DNA from: Aegilops tauschii subsp. strangulata | Taxonomy: Eukaryota; Streptophyta; Magnoliopsida; Poales; Poaceae | Direction: 5' to 3' | Assembly (NCBI RefSeq): GCF_002575655.3 | Contig: NC_053035.3 | Coordinates: forward strand, 88,933,322 to 88,997,321 | DNA: 64,000 nt | Shown: positions 24,734 to 35,605 of the stretch, in pieces | Layout: each line of letters starts with the position of its first letter | Numbering within the stretch: the first letter of the stretch is position 1 | Position numbers and translations under genes: made by a program | Notes under the pieces: generated by a model | What the model saw: the letters and a program-made list of their open reading frames with translations, nothing else | What the model was told of the DNA's origin: nothing | Database searches by the model: none

Positions 24734-26510
24734 CTACTCCTGGTCGTCGGCGGTCTCCACGTAGTAGTAGGCATCGACGGTGGCATCTGGCTCCTGGGCT
24801 CCGACATCTAGTTGCATCAACCGAAAAGAAGAAGAAAGGGGAAAAGGGGGAGGGAAGAAACCGTGAGTACTCATCCAAAGTACTCGCAAGCAAGGATCTA
24901 CACTACATATGCAACATTATCAAAGGAAGGCGGTATGTGTGGACTGGGCTGCAGAAATGCTAGAATAGAGGGGAGAACCTAGTCCTATCGAAGACTAGCA
25001 TCTTCTGGAAACCACCATCTTTCAGCAACTAGAGGGAGTGGAGTAGCATAAAGTAAAGTAGTAGTAGTGTTATGAACCTCGGCCAGAGATCCTTTCTTGA
25101 CTCCCTGCGAGAAAGCAATCCCAGAGCCATACTATCCAAGTGTCATCACAATCCAATTCTCATCACCATCCAGTTCTCATCACAAGTATCTAGTTCTCGT
25201 TCTATCGATTGGGATACAACTCCAAGTGTCCGTTACCGTAGGACAGGCTATCGATAGATGTTTTCTTCCCTGCAGGGGTGCACCAACTTACCCACCACGC
25301 TCGATTAAATCTGGCCGGACACACTTTCCTGGGTCATGCCCGGCCTCGGCCAAACAATACGCCACAAACCGACCTAGGCTTAATAGAGAGGTCAGCACGC
25401 CGGACTAAACCTATGCCCCCAGGTGTCATGGGCCATCTCCTCGGGAACTCCTGCACGTTGCGAACGCGGCCGGTGAGAAGACCTAGCTACCTCCCTAAAA
25501 AGGTAGGAGCTTACCAGTCCAACCCGGCGCGCGCCGCTCAGTCGCTGACGTCTATTAAGCTTCGACTGATGCATACGACGCAGAACGCCCATACTATGCC
25601 CACATGATGGTTAGTGCTATCAGGCCAGAGGCCCCTCGGATCAAATATCCAAATCGTAATGGATTAGGAACGCGCGGTAACAAGCAAAGACCCACAAAAG
25701 ATGTGACCCCGTTGCCCCGTCTCGAGGACTTGCGGCAAGGGCTAGGAATGCCCGGCCACGCCTCGTAATTATGTCGCGGGGACCCCCAGGTCAACCCGAC
25801 TCCTCAGCAGTCGCAAATATGCTCACGCGGGTACCCCTCAGGGCCGACCTATCTTCAGCAACAGGGTTCAGTATAAGTCATAGTAACCATAGTAACTGTG
25901 TGTCTAACACCAAGGGGAAAACCTGAGGAATCACCCTTGACGGATTCCACTCGATGTAATCATCAAGGTGAACGTAAGAGGAACCACCCTCGAAGTTCAC
26001 ACTTGAGGGGTTGCATGACAGAGTCGTATCGGAAGTGGGTAAGGCGGAATCACCCTCGATGACCACGACCGAATAGCTACACTACAGGGTAACATCAGAA
26101 GTGCTGATGAGGTCTCACCCCCGGCACTCGATAGTAACCCAGTAGCACCGAGCAACTAAGGGGAAAGTGATGTGCGGTGTCGGGGCCTGGTCTTCGATCC
26201 CATTGATCGGGTCTTCGATGATGAAGCAGGGGCAACAAGGACAAGGTGGGGGTCACTGATGGATCACTAACCAACCTATACTAAGCAGTTTAGGATAAGC
26301 AGGTAAGGTGCAATGAGCAGGTTACAAAAGCAGGCTATGCATCAGAATAGGAGCAAACAATAACAATAGCAAAATCTAATGCAAGCATGAGAGAAAGGAA
26401 TGGGCGATATCGGGATGATCAAAAGGGGGGCTTGCCTGGTTGCTCAGACAAGAAGGAGGAGTCGTCTGTGACATAGTCGATCACAGCGGCATCGGCAGCC
26501 GCCACGGAGT
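24734..26510 (-). other. split small acidic reading frame in left LTR of E
   Basis: After a GTAG acceptor-like site, the first segment (26510-26436) reads through DAAVIDYVTDDSSFLSEQPG and ends CAG|GCAAG, a GC-type donor. After a hairpin, the last segment (24807-24734) starts behind an AG and reads DVGAQEPDAT...YYYVETADDQE to a TAG at 24736-24734. The two are in phase. The right LTR repeats the pattern with a 3-base indel that keeps the frame. Splicing and translation are inferred, and no upstream start codon is fixed. Confidence 0.45.
24865..24885 (-). promoter_or_regulatory. hairpin in left LTR of E
   Basis: GAGTAC (24865-24870) and GTACTC (24880-24885) form an inverted repeat around a 9-base loop. 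On the minus strand it precedes the last acidic exon by about 60 bases. Confidence 0.45.
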
Positions 26511-28595
26511 CTACCGAAGAGAAGAGGGGGGAGAAATAGTAAATACATAGCAAGCAAGTGCATAACAGGACAACAAGCATATCTAGACGTGTTCTAACGC
26601 GGTCCTAGACGTTATAGGTGAAGGGGGAATTCAACCGGGAAGGTATTCCCGGTTCCCGACCTGTGTCACATAGATGACCGGAGGGGGAATGTTCCTTGTT
26701 CAGCATGCTAGGGGCATGTGACAAATGAACAGACCGCGTATTTGGATTTGTCATGTTTTTCTGAGCAACTTTCATGTAGGAAAAATTTCCATCCGAGTTA
26801 CAGATATTTTTCTATGAATTTCTAAAGGTTTAAACAATTTCTAGAATTAAATAAATTATCAGAAAAGAAAAACTACGTCAGCATGACATCACTGTGATGT
26901 CAGCAGTCAACAGGACGGTTGACCATGTCAAACTGACCAGTGGGTCCCACCTGTCATAGACAGTGGACTAACAGAAGTTTAAAACTAACTAAACAGAGGT
27001 ATTTAGTAGGTAGGCCCCACCTGTCATAGACTAATTAGCTAAACTAATTAGTTTTAATTATTAAAACATTTTAATTAGAGGATTAAGCGGTGGGGCCTGC
27101 ACGTTAGTGGCTGGGGCCTGCCTAGTCAGCACAGTTGACCAGGTCAACTGGTCAACAGGGGGCCAGGGGCCCCACTAGCAGTGACACAGGGGGTGGCCCC
27201 AGGTGTGCCACGTCGGCGGTCGGCGCCGGAGTTGCCCCGGCGAGCTCTCCGCGGCGGCAAGTTTGCCGGAGAGGATCGGATTTTTGCTACAGAGCGCCAA
27301 ATCACGCATTTCCACCTGCGTTCGAACGCTGACGCTGCCGCGCGTCGAGTGGTGCCACTGGACCGACCGGAGATGGCCAGAACAGGGAGCTGCAAGGTCG
27401 CCGGCGTCGGTGGTCTACGGTAGCTCCGCGAAAACGAAGAACTAGCGCACGCACAAATGATCTAAAGCGCCAGGCCGCACCGCTGGAGTGCCCCAAGCAC
27501 GATGGTGTGCTCGGACGGCCATGGCATCGATGGAAGCGACAACGGTGAGCGGCACGGCGGAGCTGCGTTCGGTCGTCCACGACGGCGACGTTATGCGCAG
27601 GAGAATGAGGAGGAGGCAGGGGGAGGACGTGTGGTGCTCACCGTGCGGGCACAAGGAGGCCCCGTGAGTGAACGGGAGCGCAGAGGGAGGCCGCGGTCGA
27701 TGGGAATCACCGGCGGCCGAGGCGGAAGGGGACGAGGTGGATCCAGCGCTGTGGTGCCTCCCGGCTCCAACGGCAGGCACCGGTCGACATGGAGGACGAC
27801 GACGGATGCCTACGGCATGTCGGGGGTGCAAGGTGGCCGCGGGGACGACGGAGAACGGCGGTGAGCGCGCTCGGGCAGTGGGGAGAAAGAAGCGAGCGAG
27901 CGAGAGAGAGCGAGGAGGAGGGGGATCTGATGTAGGTTAGGGTTTGGGCGAGAGAGAGAGAGAGCGGCGGGGGCTGATCTCATCCACCCGCGGTGCAGCA
28001 GTGCGCGGGGGCGAGTGCCCCGCGGCCATGCAGGCTCGGCCTTCTCCTGTTGCTGGAGGAGGACGAAAGGCTGAGGTAGGTGGTCTGGGCTGGCACTGTT
28101 GCGCGGCTGGGCCAAGTGCACAGTGCAGCCTGGCCTATTCTTTTCTTTTCTTTTTTATAATTCTGCTTTTCTTTTACAGAAAGGGGTTTTGTAATATTTG
28201 GGGTGCCAAAATGTTTTTTGTTAAATATGGGAATTGTCCACATAAATACATTGCAATTTTTGGCACAGCCACAAAAAGTTTGGATGAAGTTTGAATTAGA
28301 TTGAATTTGCAAAAACATGGAAAAGCAATTAATTTGCTGAGTTGGCACTGTTTTAATTTGCTATAGTCCATCTTAGCTTGGAGGTGATGTTGTTTTCCTT
28401 AACAATCATTTGTTATGGAATTTTTACTAAATGATGGACTATTTTGCAGCAACTTTTGTGCAACTTCAAAATTCACTTAAAATGAATTTGATTCCAAAGT
28501 GGAATTTCAATGAGATTTGAATCAAGGGTGATCAAGCAATGCTTAGTTAGCTTAATCACAGAGGTTTACTGTAGCATGACACCGGGGGTGTTACA

Positions 28596-29164
28596 AATCT
28601 CCTCCACTACAAGAAATCTCGTCCCGAGATTTAAGTGGGGAAGTAAAGAATAACTTCGGGAGAACTGACCCTTATAGGGTTAATTATCTGGTGAACAAAT
28701 TCAGGGAATGAGGCAGAAGTATCTCTCGAGTTGAAACTTAATAAAACATCGAGAGCAAAGTATGAAGGTACAATAAGAAGTTACAACTGAATGGACAAAC
28801 GATTGATACCTGAACAGAGTGTGAGAAGGGGGTTCAGAGCATTGGGAATTAGATCACCTCTCGGAAGGTGGCTCGTGACATGATACGAAGCCAAATGCAA
28901 CAATATTTCGGAATCAAAGATATACATGAGAGTCAGGTTTCAATCCTGTGGAACTGTGGATTATGGGCCCACCATGTGGGTTAAAAGTAGGAAGGGCGCT
29001 GACATCTTGCATGGTCATGATAGCGAGGCATGTCAAATAATAGCATGCCTGTTATGTTGGCAACAACGTTGGTACCAAGGGCGAGGGACGAAGAGAAACA
29101 TTTTACTGCTCGTTGAACGAGGCGGACCTATAGGCAATGTTCTCGTCCATCAGTGGTTACCGGA
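28596..29164 (-). other. internal region of E, left part
   Basis: This 569-base stretch lies between the left LTR of E and F. It opens with the palindromic AATCTCGTCCCGAGATT (about 28616-28632). There is no coding frame of note. It ends with ccgga (29160-29164), the F target site. Confidence 0.6.
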
Positions 29165-30458
29165 TGTAACACCCCAAAAAAAATTTATTTGGTTTTATTA
29201 ATTTCCTTTTTAGGGGAAGGAGGTTATTTAATTTTCTTTTAAACCTCTCCTTCTCAAAAACCTTTAAGGCAAGTATTTTATGTGTTCTTCCCAACATTTA
29301 CTTTGGTCTTGAGGGCTTTTCATTTAGTGTTGACTCAACACAAATATTTTCTTTGGGAAAGCCTTTGAAATCCTTTCTTTTAAAAATAACCATATGACTT
29401 ATGAATTGATTCTTCCTCATTCAAATTTTTTTTCTTGCCATGACCTAGGTTGATAATTTTCTTCCAAAACCCCTCCCTCCACTTTGAGTCAAGTCAAATA
29501 TCCAATCCCAGCAAGTTCAACCCATTTTGATTTTGACTCTATTTATTTTATCCTCAAAACTATTTCTGTCATTTATTTTGAACCTTAGTGATTTACAAAG
29601 GAACCACCAGGTCCCTTTTGAGTTTTGGTTCCAAACAAACTCCTCTGACTAGTCCTTAGTACCCCCAACCTAGATCCCTCAAGATCCACTTGTCCACAAT
29701 TCAAATTTTTCAAATTTTTCTTGCTGCAAGTTTGGACCAGATTTGCCATTTTGGGTGAAATTCATTATTTTTCTTCTCCAAAAATTCTGAGATAAATCAG
29801 GCAGCCCCTAGATGCATTGAGAGACCACCTCACCAAAGATCAGCTCCAGAAAATATTTCCACATGCCAGAATCATTTCATCGAACAGTTGGCATGCACTA
29901 TTTCTGTTCAAATTCAGAAAATTCAGAGTTTCAGTGTTGGGTTCAGTCGACAGCGTCGTTTTCTTCAGAGCCTCGGCGTCAATCTCACCAGTGCTCGCTC
30001 TGGCCTCTTGCTCACTGCTCCTTCTTCTTATCCATCGCGCCGCATGGTCGTCTGGACGGTTGCGAGCGTCGGCGGTGAGCTGGCAGAGGTACACCGCCCC
30101 CGTGAGCGGCGAGAGCAACGCTCGCTGCGGCCGCCAGAGAAGCTCAGCGAGGTACGGCGCCGTCCAGCACCGCCCACACCACCAGGAGCCTGCACGTGGC
30201 CGTCCTCTTCTCTGGACGCGCTGCAGCACCGTCGCCGTGGCATGAGATGCGCAGAGCGCGCTCTCTGCCGCCGACGAGCCCGTGAGGCCGTTCCGTCGAA
30301 GGCCTGGAGTATCGCCCAAGTTGTACCAAGAATAGCCTCTGGATGGGACCAGTAGACCAATCCGTAGCTGCCCAGTCGCCTAAAACCCCCGTTCGACCGC
30401 TGCCTCGCCGTAATCATCGCCGAAGTTATCCCGTTCTCGGCAACCGCCTCGGACCGGC

Positions 30459-30466
30459 TATAAAAG
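30459..30466 (+). promoter_or_regulatory. TATA box of F 5' LTR
   Basis: TATAAAAG follows a GC-rich upstream block. The same box is at 39711-39718 in the 3' LTR. Transcription would start near 30490. Donor-like CTG|GTGAG (30609) and CACC|GTGAGT-type (30811) sites and an acceptor TTGCAG (30696) follow. Confidence 0.6.
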
Positions 30467-31575
30467 GGAGCCTCGAGGTCGCCTTCGACCCAGCACCACT
30501 CCTACACCTCACTAGAGCCACGCCTAGCTACTAGGGAGACCTCTGGGAGGCCTTCTTCCCCGACTCCGGCCGCCCCGATCCGCTTTGGGCTCCGGCACGA
30601 TTCCCTCTGGTGAGACCACCCCCGCCTCCCAAACCTTGCCAGCAGCCTCATCATGCACCCACTCTTCTAACCCGAGCCCCAATTTGATGGTTGCAGCCCT
30701 CCTCGACGAGATCCATCACCACCCGAACCACCGTCCGCCGGAGTAGAGGCCGCCGTCGACGTGGTGCTCACCGACGACCAACTCCACCACCCACAGGTGC
30801 GGAAGAGCACCGTGAGTCCGTAGGTACCAACCACTTCCCCTACCTCGCCAGGGATCGACGCCGGCGGCCACCGCGGTCCTCGGGCGCCGGTGTGCTCTGT
30901 TTGAAATTCAAACCTGACGGGTGGGACCCCCTCCTCAGCTTTTTCTCTTTTTTGAAACGTTTTCTGAAAACGCCTTGGGGAAAAATACATTTTCTAACTG
31001 AGGCGTTTTCTGTCCTTTTTATGAACTAGCCCCTGGAAAGTTTCTGTTTCATTACAGATGGGTCCCTGGACTAAAACCTTAATCACTTTTAAACAAAAGA
31101 TGATTTTGAGTTGATTCTTTTTCTGTCAGCTTTATTTTTCTGTCTAGTTTTTTTATCATATTTATTTGAAAAATATTTGGAACAAGTTTTATGCACACTC
31201 AGTATTTACGTTAGTACGCGTTCTCTTTATACCGTAGATACCGGAGGAGGTGACGGAGCCGCAAACTTCACCGAGCTAGACACCGACTGCTCCGAGCCAG
31301 GCAAGCATGTTTGAACCTTTGATATGATGAGTGTTTTGCATGTTTGCTTGAATAATTAGTTCATGGCATGTTTATATGAGCATCAGTGAGTGTTATATTG
31401 CATGCAAGGCAACTACCAGTATGCTTCGAAACTTGATGTGCTCATTTGATGGGAGATAACATGATCATGTGGTGACATGAAAGGTGGTAAGATGGTATTG
31501 TTGAAGCATGCCAGTCTTATGTCAACCGTTAAACTCCAGTGTTAACGTGGATCAAGCCACGTTACCGTCCGTCTA

Positions 31576-32020
31576 CTTTTGATATAAGCCCTTTATGTGA
31601 TGTCGCTCAGATGTCCGACTGTGACACTCTTGTTATTTACTTTGATATAAGCCCTTTATGTGATGTCGCTCAGATGTCCGACTGTGGCACTCTTGTTATT
31701 TACTTTTGCTATAAGCCCTTTATGTGATGTCGCCCAGACGTCCGACTGTGGCACTCTTGTTATTTACTTTTGATATAAGCCCTTTATGTGATGTCGCTCA
31801 GACGTCCGACTGTGGCACTCTTGTTATTTACTTTGATATAAGCCCTTTATGTGATGTCGCTCAGACGTTCGACTGTGGCATTCTTGCTATTTACTTTTGA
31901 TATAAGACCTTTTCGAGATGTCGCTTAGACGTCCGACTGTGGCATGCACTGTCGTTTATATTTCAATATGAGCCCTTTATGTGGTGTCGCTCTGACGCCC
32001 GACTGCGGCATTGTTAATTT
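31576..32020 (+). repeat. tandem repeat, about 64-bp unit, ~7 copies, 5' LTR of F
   Basis: Units contain ATAAGCCCTTTATGTGATGT and GACGTCCGACTGTGGCACTC. The last two units are more diverged. The array is equally present at about 41485-41927 in the 3' LTR. It lies inside the inferred GC-AG intron. Confidence 0.85.
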
Positions 32021-32212
32021 ATTTTACCTTTCGAGGCGTCGCTTCAGACACCCGATCGGTCTTCGGCTATTTTATTGGGATTTCGGGAGGACTACCGCCT
32101 GACTTCCTTTTTATTTATCGTGCAGTGCAATTTATCATCTGAGTGCGCATTACTAATCTGCTCACGTGCATCATGTTTGCATTTGTTATATCTTATGTCC
32201 AAACTGTCTTGC

Positions 32213-32231
32213 GAGTACATTCAAAGTACTC
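32213..32231 (+). promoter_or_regulatory. hairpin in 5' LTR of F
   Basis: GAGTAC (32213-32218), loop ATTCAAA, GTACTC (32226-32231), then ACCTGG. It ends 23 bases before the inferred exon at 32255. The copy at 42118-42136 is identical. Confidence 0.5.
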
Positions 32232-32712
32232 ACCTGGCTTGTTGATTTGGCCAGATGTTGACGAAGGCGATCTTATGGATGAAGAGTTCGATAGCGAGTC
32301 CGACGCCTAGAGGAGTCCCAGTCAGTTCCGTGCGATCCTGGAATTGGTCACTTGTGTTATATACGCTTCCGCTACACCAATAAAATCATCGAGCCTCACT
32401 CCGGCGCTCGATGAGCTGTAAAATTTAGGAGTCTTGTCACCCATTTCGCTGTGACATATCCACCACCACTTTTATTACGAGTCAGTAGTTATGCCACCAT
32501 ACTCCTTGTGTCATATTCACCCTTATGTATTATATCGGCATGCTTGTAATAAATTGTTGAGCAACCTCAGCTCAACCTTGTATAATATTTAGTACTTCTG
32601 GATTTCTGTATCAAGGATTTGTCCACCAGTAAGAAGGATTCTTCTATACTGCTTTGATATAAGGGTCGGTTTCTCAATAAATGTTTTATTGGAAAACCGG
32701 TCCTGACAACCT

Positions 32713-32725
32713 TGGTATCAGAGCC
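32713..32725 (+). other. primer-binding site of F
   Basis: TGGTATCAGAGCC follows the LTR after four bases. It matches the 3' end of plant initiator methionine tRNA, the usual Tekay primer. Confidence 0.85.
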
Positions 32726-32874
32726 AGGCTGACTGTAGGAAGCCACTAGGTGCGATCGCTAATCGGTTATTAGCGTAATAAGCGCTAGTTTAGCATTTTG
32801 CAAACGTAGCAATTTTCTGTTGGTGATCATAAATTTATGATTTGACTATCCAGAATTTTTGTCTACTTTTGTAG

Positions 32875-33632
32875 ATGGCTGGCAATGACTGCGAGTCACA
32901 GGTGTTCGCCAATGTGCCTGAGGGGTTTATCAAGCTTCTCGTCTCCATCAACAAGCTCGCGATCGGGCCATCGGCTCGTCCAGAGTTCACACTCTACCAG
33001 CACAACATCAGCGACATCGTGTCTATGCACCAGGCCGTGGTGCACTTCAAGGGAGGACATTCTGAGTCACGCCGCTTCCGTTTTGTGGGAAGGGCCATGC
33101 CTACGGAGAGGCATGCCATGCAGATGGCTACCCGTGAGGCGATAGCTCGTCTCCGGGATGCGCTCCCTTCGATGAAGACTCGCCGCTACCTCTACCTCCC
33201 ATGCCATTCGCTTGCGCTAGGGGAGAGAGAGATGAGGCTAGTGAGATGCTTGTTGAGTATCTCAAAGCTCTTGAGGCAGCTTTTGATAACCTCGTGGACG
33301 ACTTTGTGGTTGCTCGTATGGACTTCGTGCAGGGTTGTTCCGCCAACAGGAGGGAGCTCCTCCATACAGCACCACAACTGACTTACGTCTCGTCCTCAGC
33401 ATCCTATGCACCTGCCATCCTAGCCACCGCTCGCCGCCTTCCTACCACTGAGGAGTTTGACCAAGTCATTGCTCCTACTCCAGTCAGAGCTGCACCACCT
33501 ACCGCACCCGCACCAACTCCTCAACGCAGTACTTCGCGCCTAGAGCCTATTAGAGAGGAGGAGGTTGAGTCTCCTGCACCACTGGGTCTTACCCTCGGCA
33601 GGCCGAGGGAAGTTTTCACCATCTCCGACTGA
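32875..33632 (+). pseudogene. extra ORF between primer site and gag of F
   Basis: ATG 32875 opens a frame (MAGNDCESQVFANVPEGF...) that changes to another frame near 33200-33230 and continues (GERDEASEMLVEYLKALEAAF, then a Pro/Ala-rich tail) to TGA at 33630-33632, about 250 residues in all. The first part has a mixed hydrophobic pattern (FIKLLVSINKLAIG) and a HFKGGHSESRRFRFVGRAMP stretch. The second has a predicted helix followed by TPVRAAPPTAPAPTP. I do not recognise the family. It is separate from gag, which starts at 33966. The single frameshift suggests an intact protein in the parent. Confidence 0.55.
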
Positions 33633-33965
33633 GTGCGCCTAGCAGCCGTGCGATGTGCCAGCTTGTATGATATGTTTATATGTACATAGGTTTGGTGAGA
33701 AGTAGTTTGTGTGCGCATCATGTAGGAACTCAGAGAAGTGCACTAGCCTAAATAACATGTCAGGAATGTGTACGCACATCCTGAGTGATGTATTATATAA
33801 TTACGACTTGCGTGTAAGATATGTACTGAGCAGTCCTTCTCCATGCGCAATCAAGTATTTTTCTTGAAAAATCTTGGAGTCTTTTAAAATTCCGCCTTTG
33901 CAAAATTATTCATTTTGCCACTCGGTTTTTCTCATGAGTTTTGCAAAAATACCCCAGAGTGGAAA

Positions 33966-35602
33966 ATGCCTCGTCCCTGGACTCGTTCCATGCCAAGTCC
34001 ACCGGAAGAAAATTATGGTACCCAGACAAGCCACAATTTCACACAGGGGCAGTCAAGTCAGCAAGGGAGTGAAGCAGCATTTTCTCAAGTATGCCGCCTT
34101 TATGAGCAAAGCCAGCAGCAGCATCGAGAAATGAGGAACCATGTTATCAATATGGGAAATCACCGTGAACCATACCAGCAGCATTCCAAATTGTCTGAAC
34201 TACAAAAGACACGTCCCCCAACATTCTCTCACACTGATAGACCTCTCGAGGCCGATGATTGGCTTCAAGACATTGAAAGGAAATTAATTATTGCACAATG
34301 TTCGGACCGTGAGAAGGTACTTTATGCACCTCACTACCTCACTGGAGCAGCTGCATCATGGTGGGAAAATTTTCTACACATGCACCCCAATGAAAATAAC
34401 ATCACCTGGGAAGAATTTAAAGAAGGTTTTCGTGGGGTGCATATTCCCAGAAGCATTATGAAGATCAAGAAAAGGGAGTTTGATGACCTCAAGCAGAGAA
34501 GCATGACAGTGACTGAGTACAATAGTCAGTTTACTCAATTATCTCGTTATGCCAACGAAGAGCATATGACTGAAAATAAAAAGATGGAGAAATTTTTGGA
34601 CGGTCTGGCACCAGCACATAAATGCCACTGGTCGTACACACCTTTCCAGATTTCAAAATGCTTGTGGACAAGGCTATTACATTGGAAAATGAGCGCCGCA
34701 GCTTGGAGGATTTTCGCAAGCGCAAAAGGGACAAGACTACTCATGCTCGCAACAACCGGAACAAGACTGATTTTCAGAAAAATGGAGCAAACAAATCCAC
34801 GACCAATGTTCCAAGCCCAACCAAAAAATTTCATGCAAGGGACAAGGATTTTACGTATCGCCCAGGTGTTACTTGCTATGCTTGTGGAGAGGAAGGACAC
34901 TATGCCAAACAGTGCCCAAAACCAAGGAACTCGGCCCCCAAGCCGAACAACGGTGGAAATAATCCAGCTCCCAAGCGTAACAACTTCAACCCCAATAACA
35001 ATCACAAGAAGGGTCACTTGAACCATGTGACCAAGGAGGAAGCACAGAATGCCCCGGATATCGTACTCGGTATGTTCCTTGTCAACACAATACCTGCCAC
35101 GGTTTTGCTTGATTCTGGAGCTTCTCACTCGTTCATTTCAAAGAGTTTTGTTTTGCAACATGATTTTTCGATGCTTCCTTTGGAAAAAACCATGATCATC
35201 AAGTCCCCCGGGAATAAGCAAATCACTCAGAGTTACTGCCAAGGTGTGGTTATTGAGTTTGAAGGACTAAAGTTTCAGGCAAAACTCATTGTATTGGAAA
35301 ATAAAGGACTGGATGTTATCCTAGGAATGGACTGGTTAACCACCAACAAGGGATTTATCGACTGCTTCAATCGGACGGTAATTCTTACTCATCATCACGG
35401 CAAGACGATAAAAGTTGCAGCTCAAGAAAGACCAATGTCACGACAACGAAAGTTGAACAAGGTGGACATTTCAGAGTTAAGAAAAGTTCCAGTGGTGTGT
35501 GAGTTCCCTGACGTATTTCCCGAAGAACTACCAGGCATGCCACCAGACCGGGAAATAGAGTTCATCATTGAACTATTACCTGGAACCACCCCCATTTACA
35601 AG
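33966..35602 (+). pseudogene. gag and protease of F
   Basis: Gag starts at MPRPWTRSMPSPPE. The gag domain (ADDWLQDIERKLIIAQCSD, AASWWENFLHMH, MTVTEYNSQFTQLSRYA) ends in a frameshift near 34620, and the frame 34622 onward carries basic residues and the zinc knuckle CYACGEEGHYAKQC (about 34876-34917). Protease follows with LLDSGASHSFIS near 35105 and GLDVILGMDWL. The last segment (FPDVFPEELPGMPP) leads to reverse transcriptase. A further frameshift at about 35602 separates it from pol. The protein packages RNA and is cut by its own protease. Confidence 0.85.
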
Positions 35603-35605
35603 TAA

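Larger units (their letters stand above)
24438..28595 (-). repeat. 3' LTR of E (left copy)
   Basis: On the minus strand it starts TGTAACACCCCCGGTG (28595) and ends GAGGGCGTCACA (24438). The GC-rich segment 27180-28100 has several overlapping open frames but no convincing protein. Confidence 0.85.
31238..32310 (+). other. split small acidic reading frame in 5' LTR of F
   Basis: After ATACCGTAG (acceptor-like, 31237), the segment 31238-31300 reads TGGGDGAANFTELDTDCSEP and ends CAG|GCAAG, a GC-type donor. The last segment, 32255-32310, follows TTTGGCCAG and reads DVDEGDLMDEEFDSESDA to TAG. The phases match. An upstream segment (30697-30811) is also open in phase in this copy and is Arg-rich. 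The 3' LTR repeats the core (40491-40553 and 42160-42215). Use of these sites is inferred. Confidence 0.45.
29165..32708 (+). repeat. 5' LTR of F (with ~650-bp deletion)
   Basis: Starts TGTAACACCCCAAAAAAAAT and ends GGTCCTGACA. Compared with the 3' LTR it lacks the segment corresponding to about 40829-41480; the junction is near 31573. Poly(A) signals AATAAA occur at 32379-32384 and 32676-32681. Confidence 0.88.

Noticed and set aside
27135..27940. GC-rich overlapping open frames in E LTR (also 47900-48900)
   Set aside because: Several frames on both strands are open because of GC content. None has a family motif, and they differ in ends between the two LTR copies.
31576..32020. Regular repeats resembling a CRISPR array
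   Set aside because: Units of about 64 bp are contiguous and nearly identical without unique spacers, and the context is a plant LTR.
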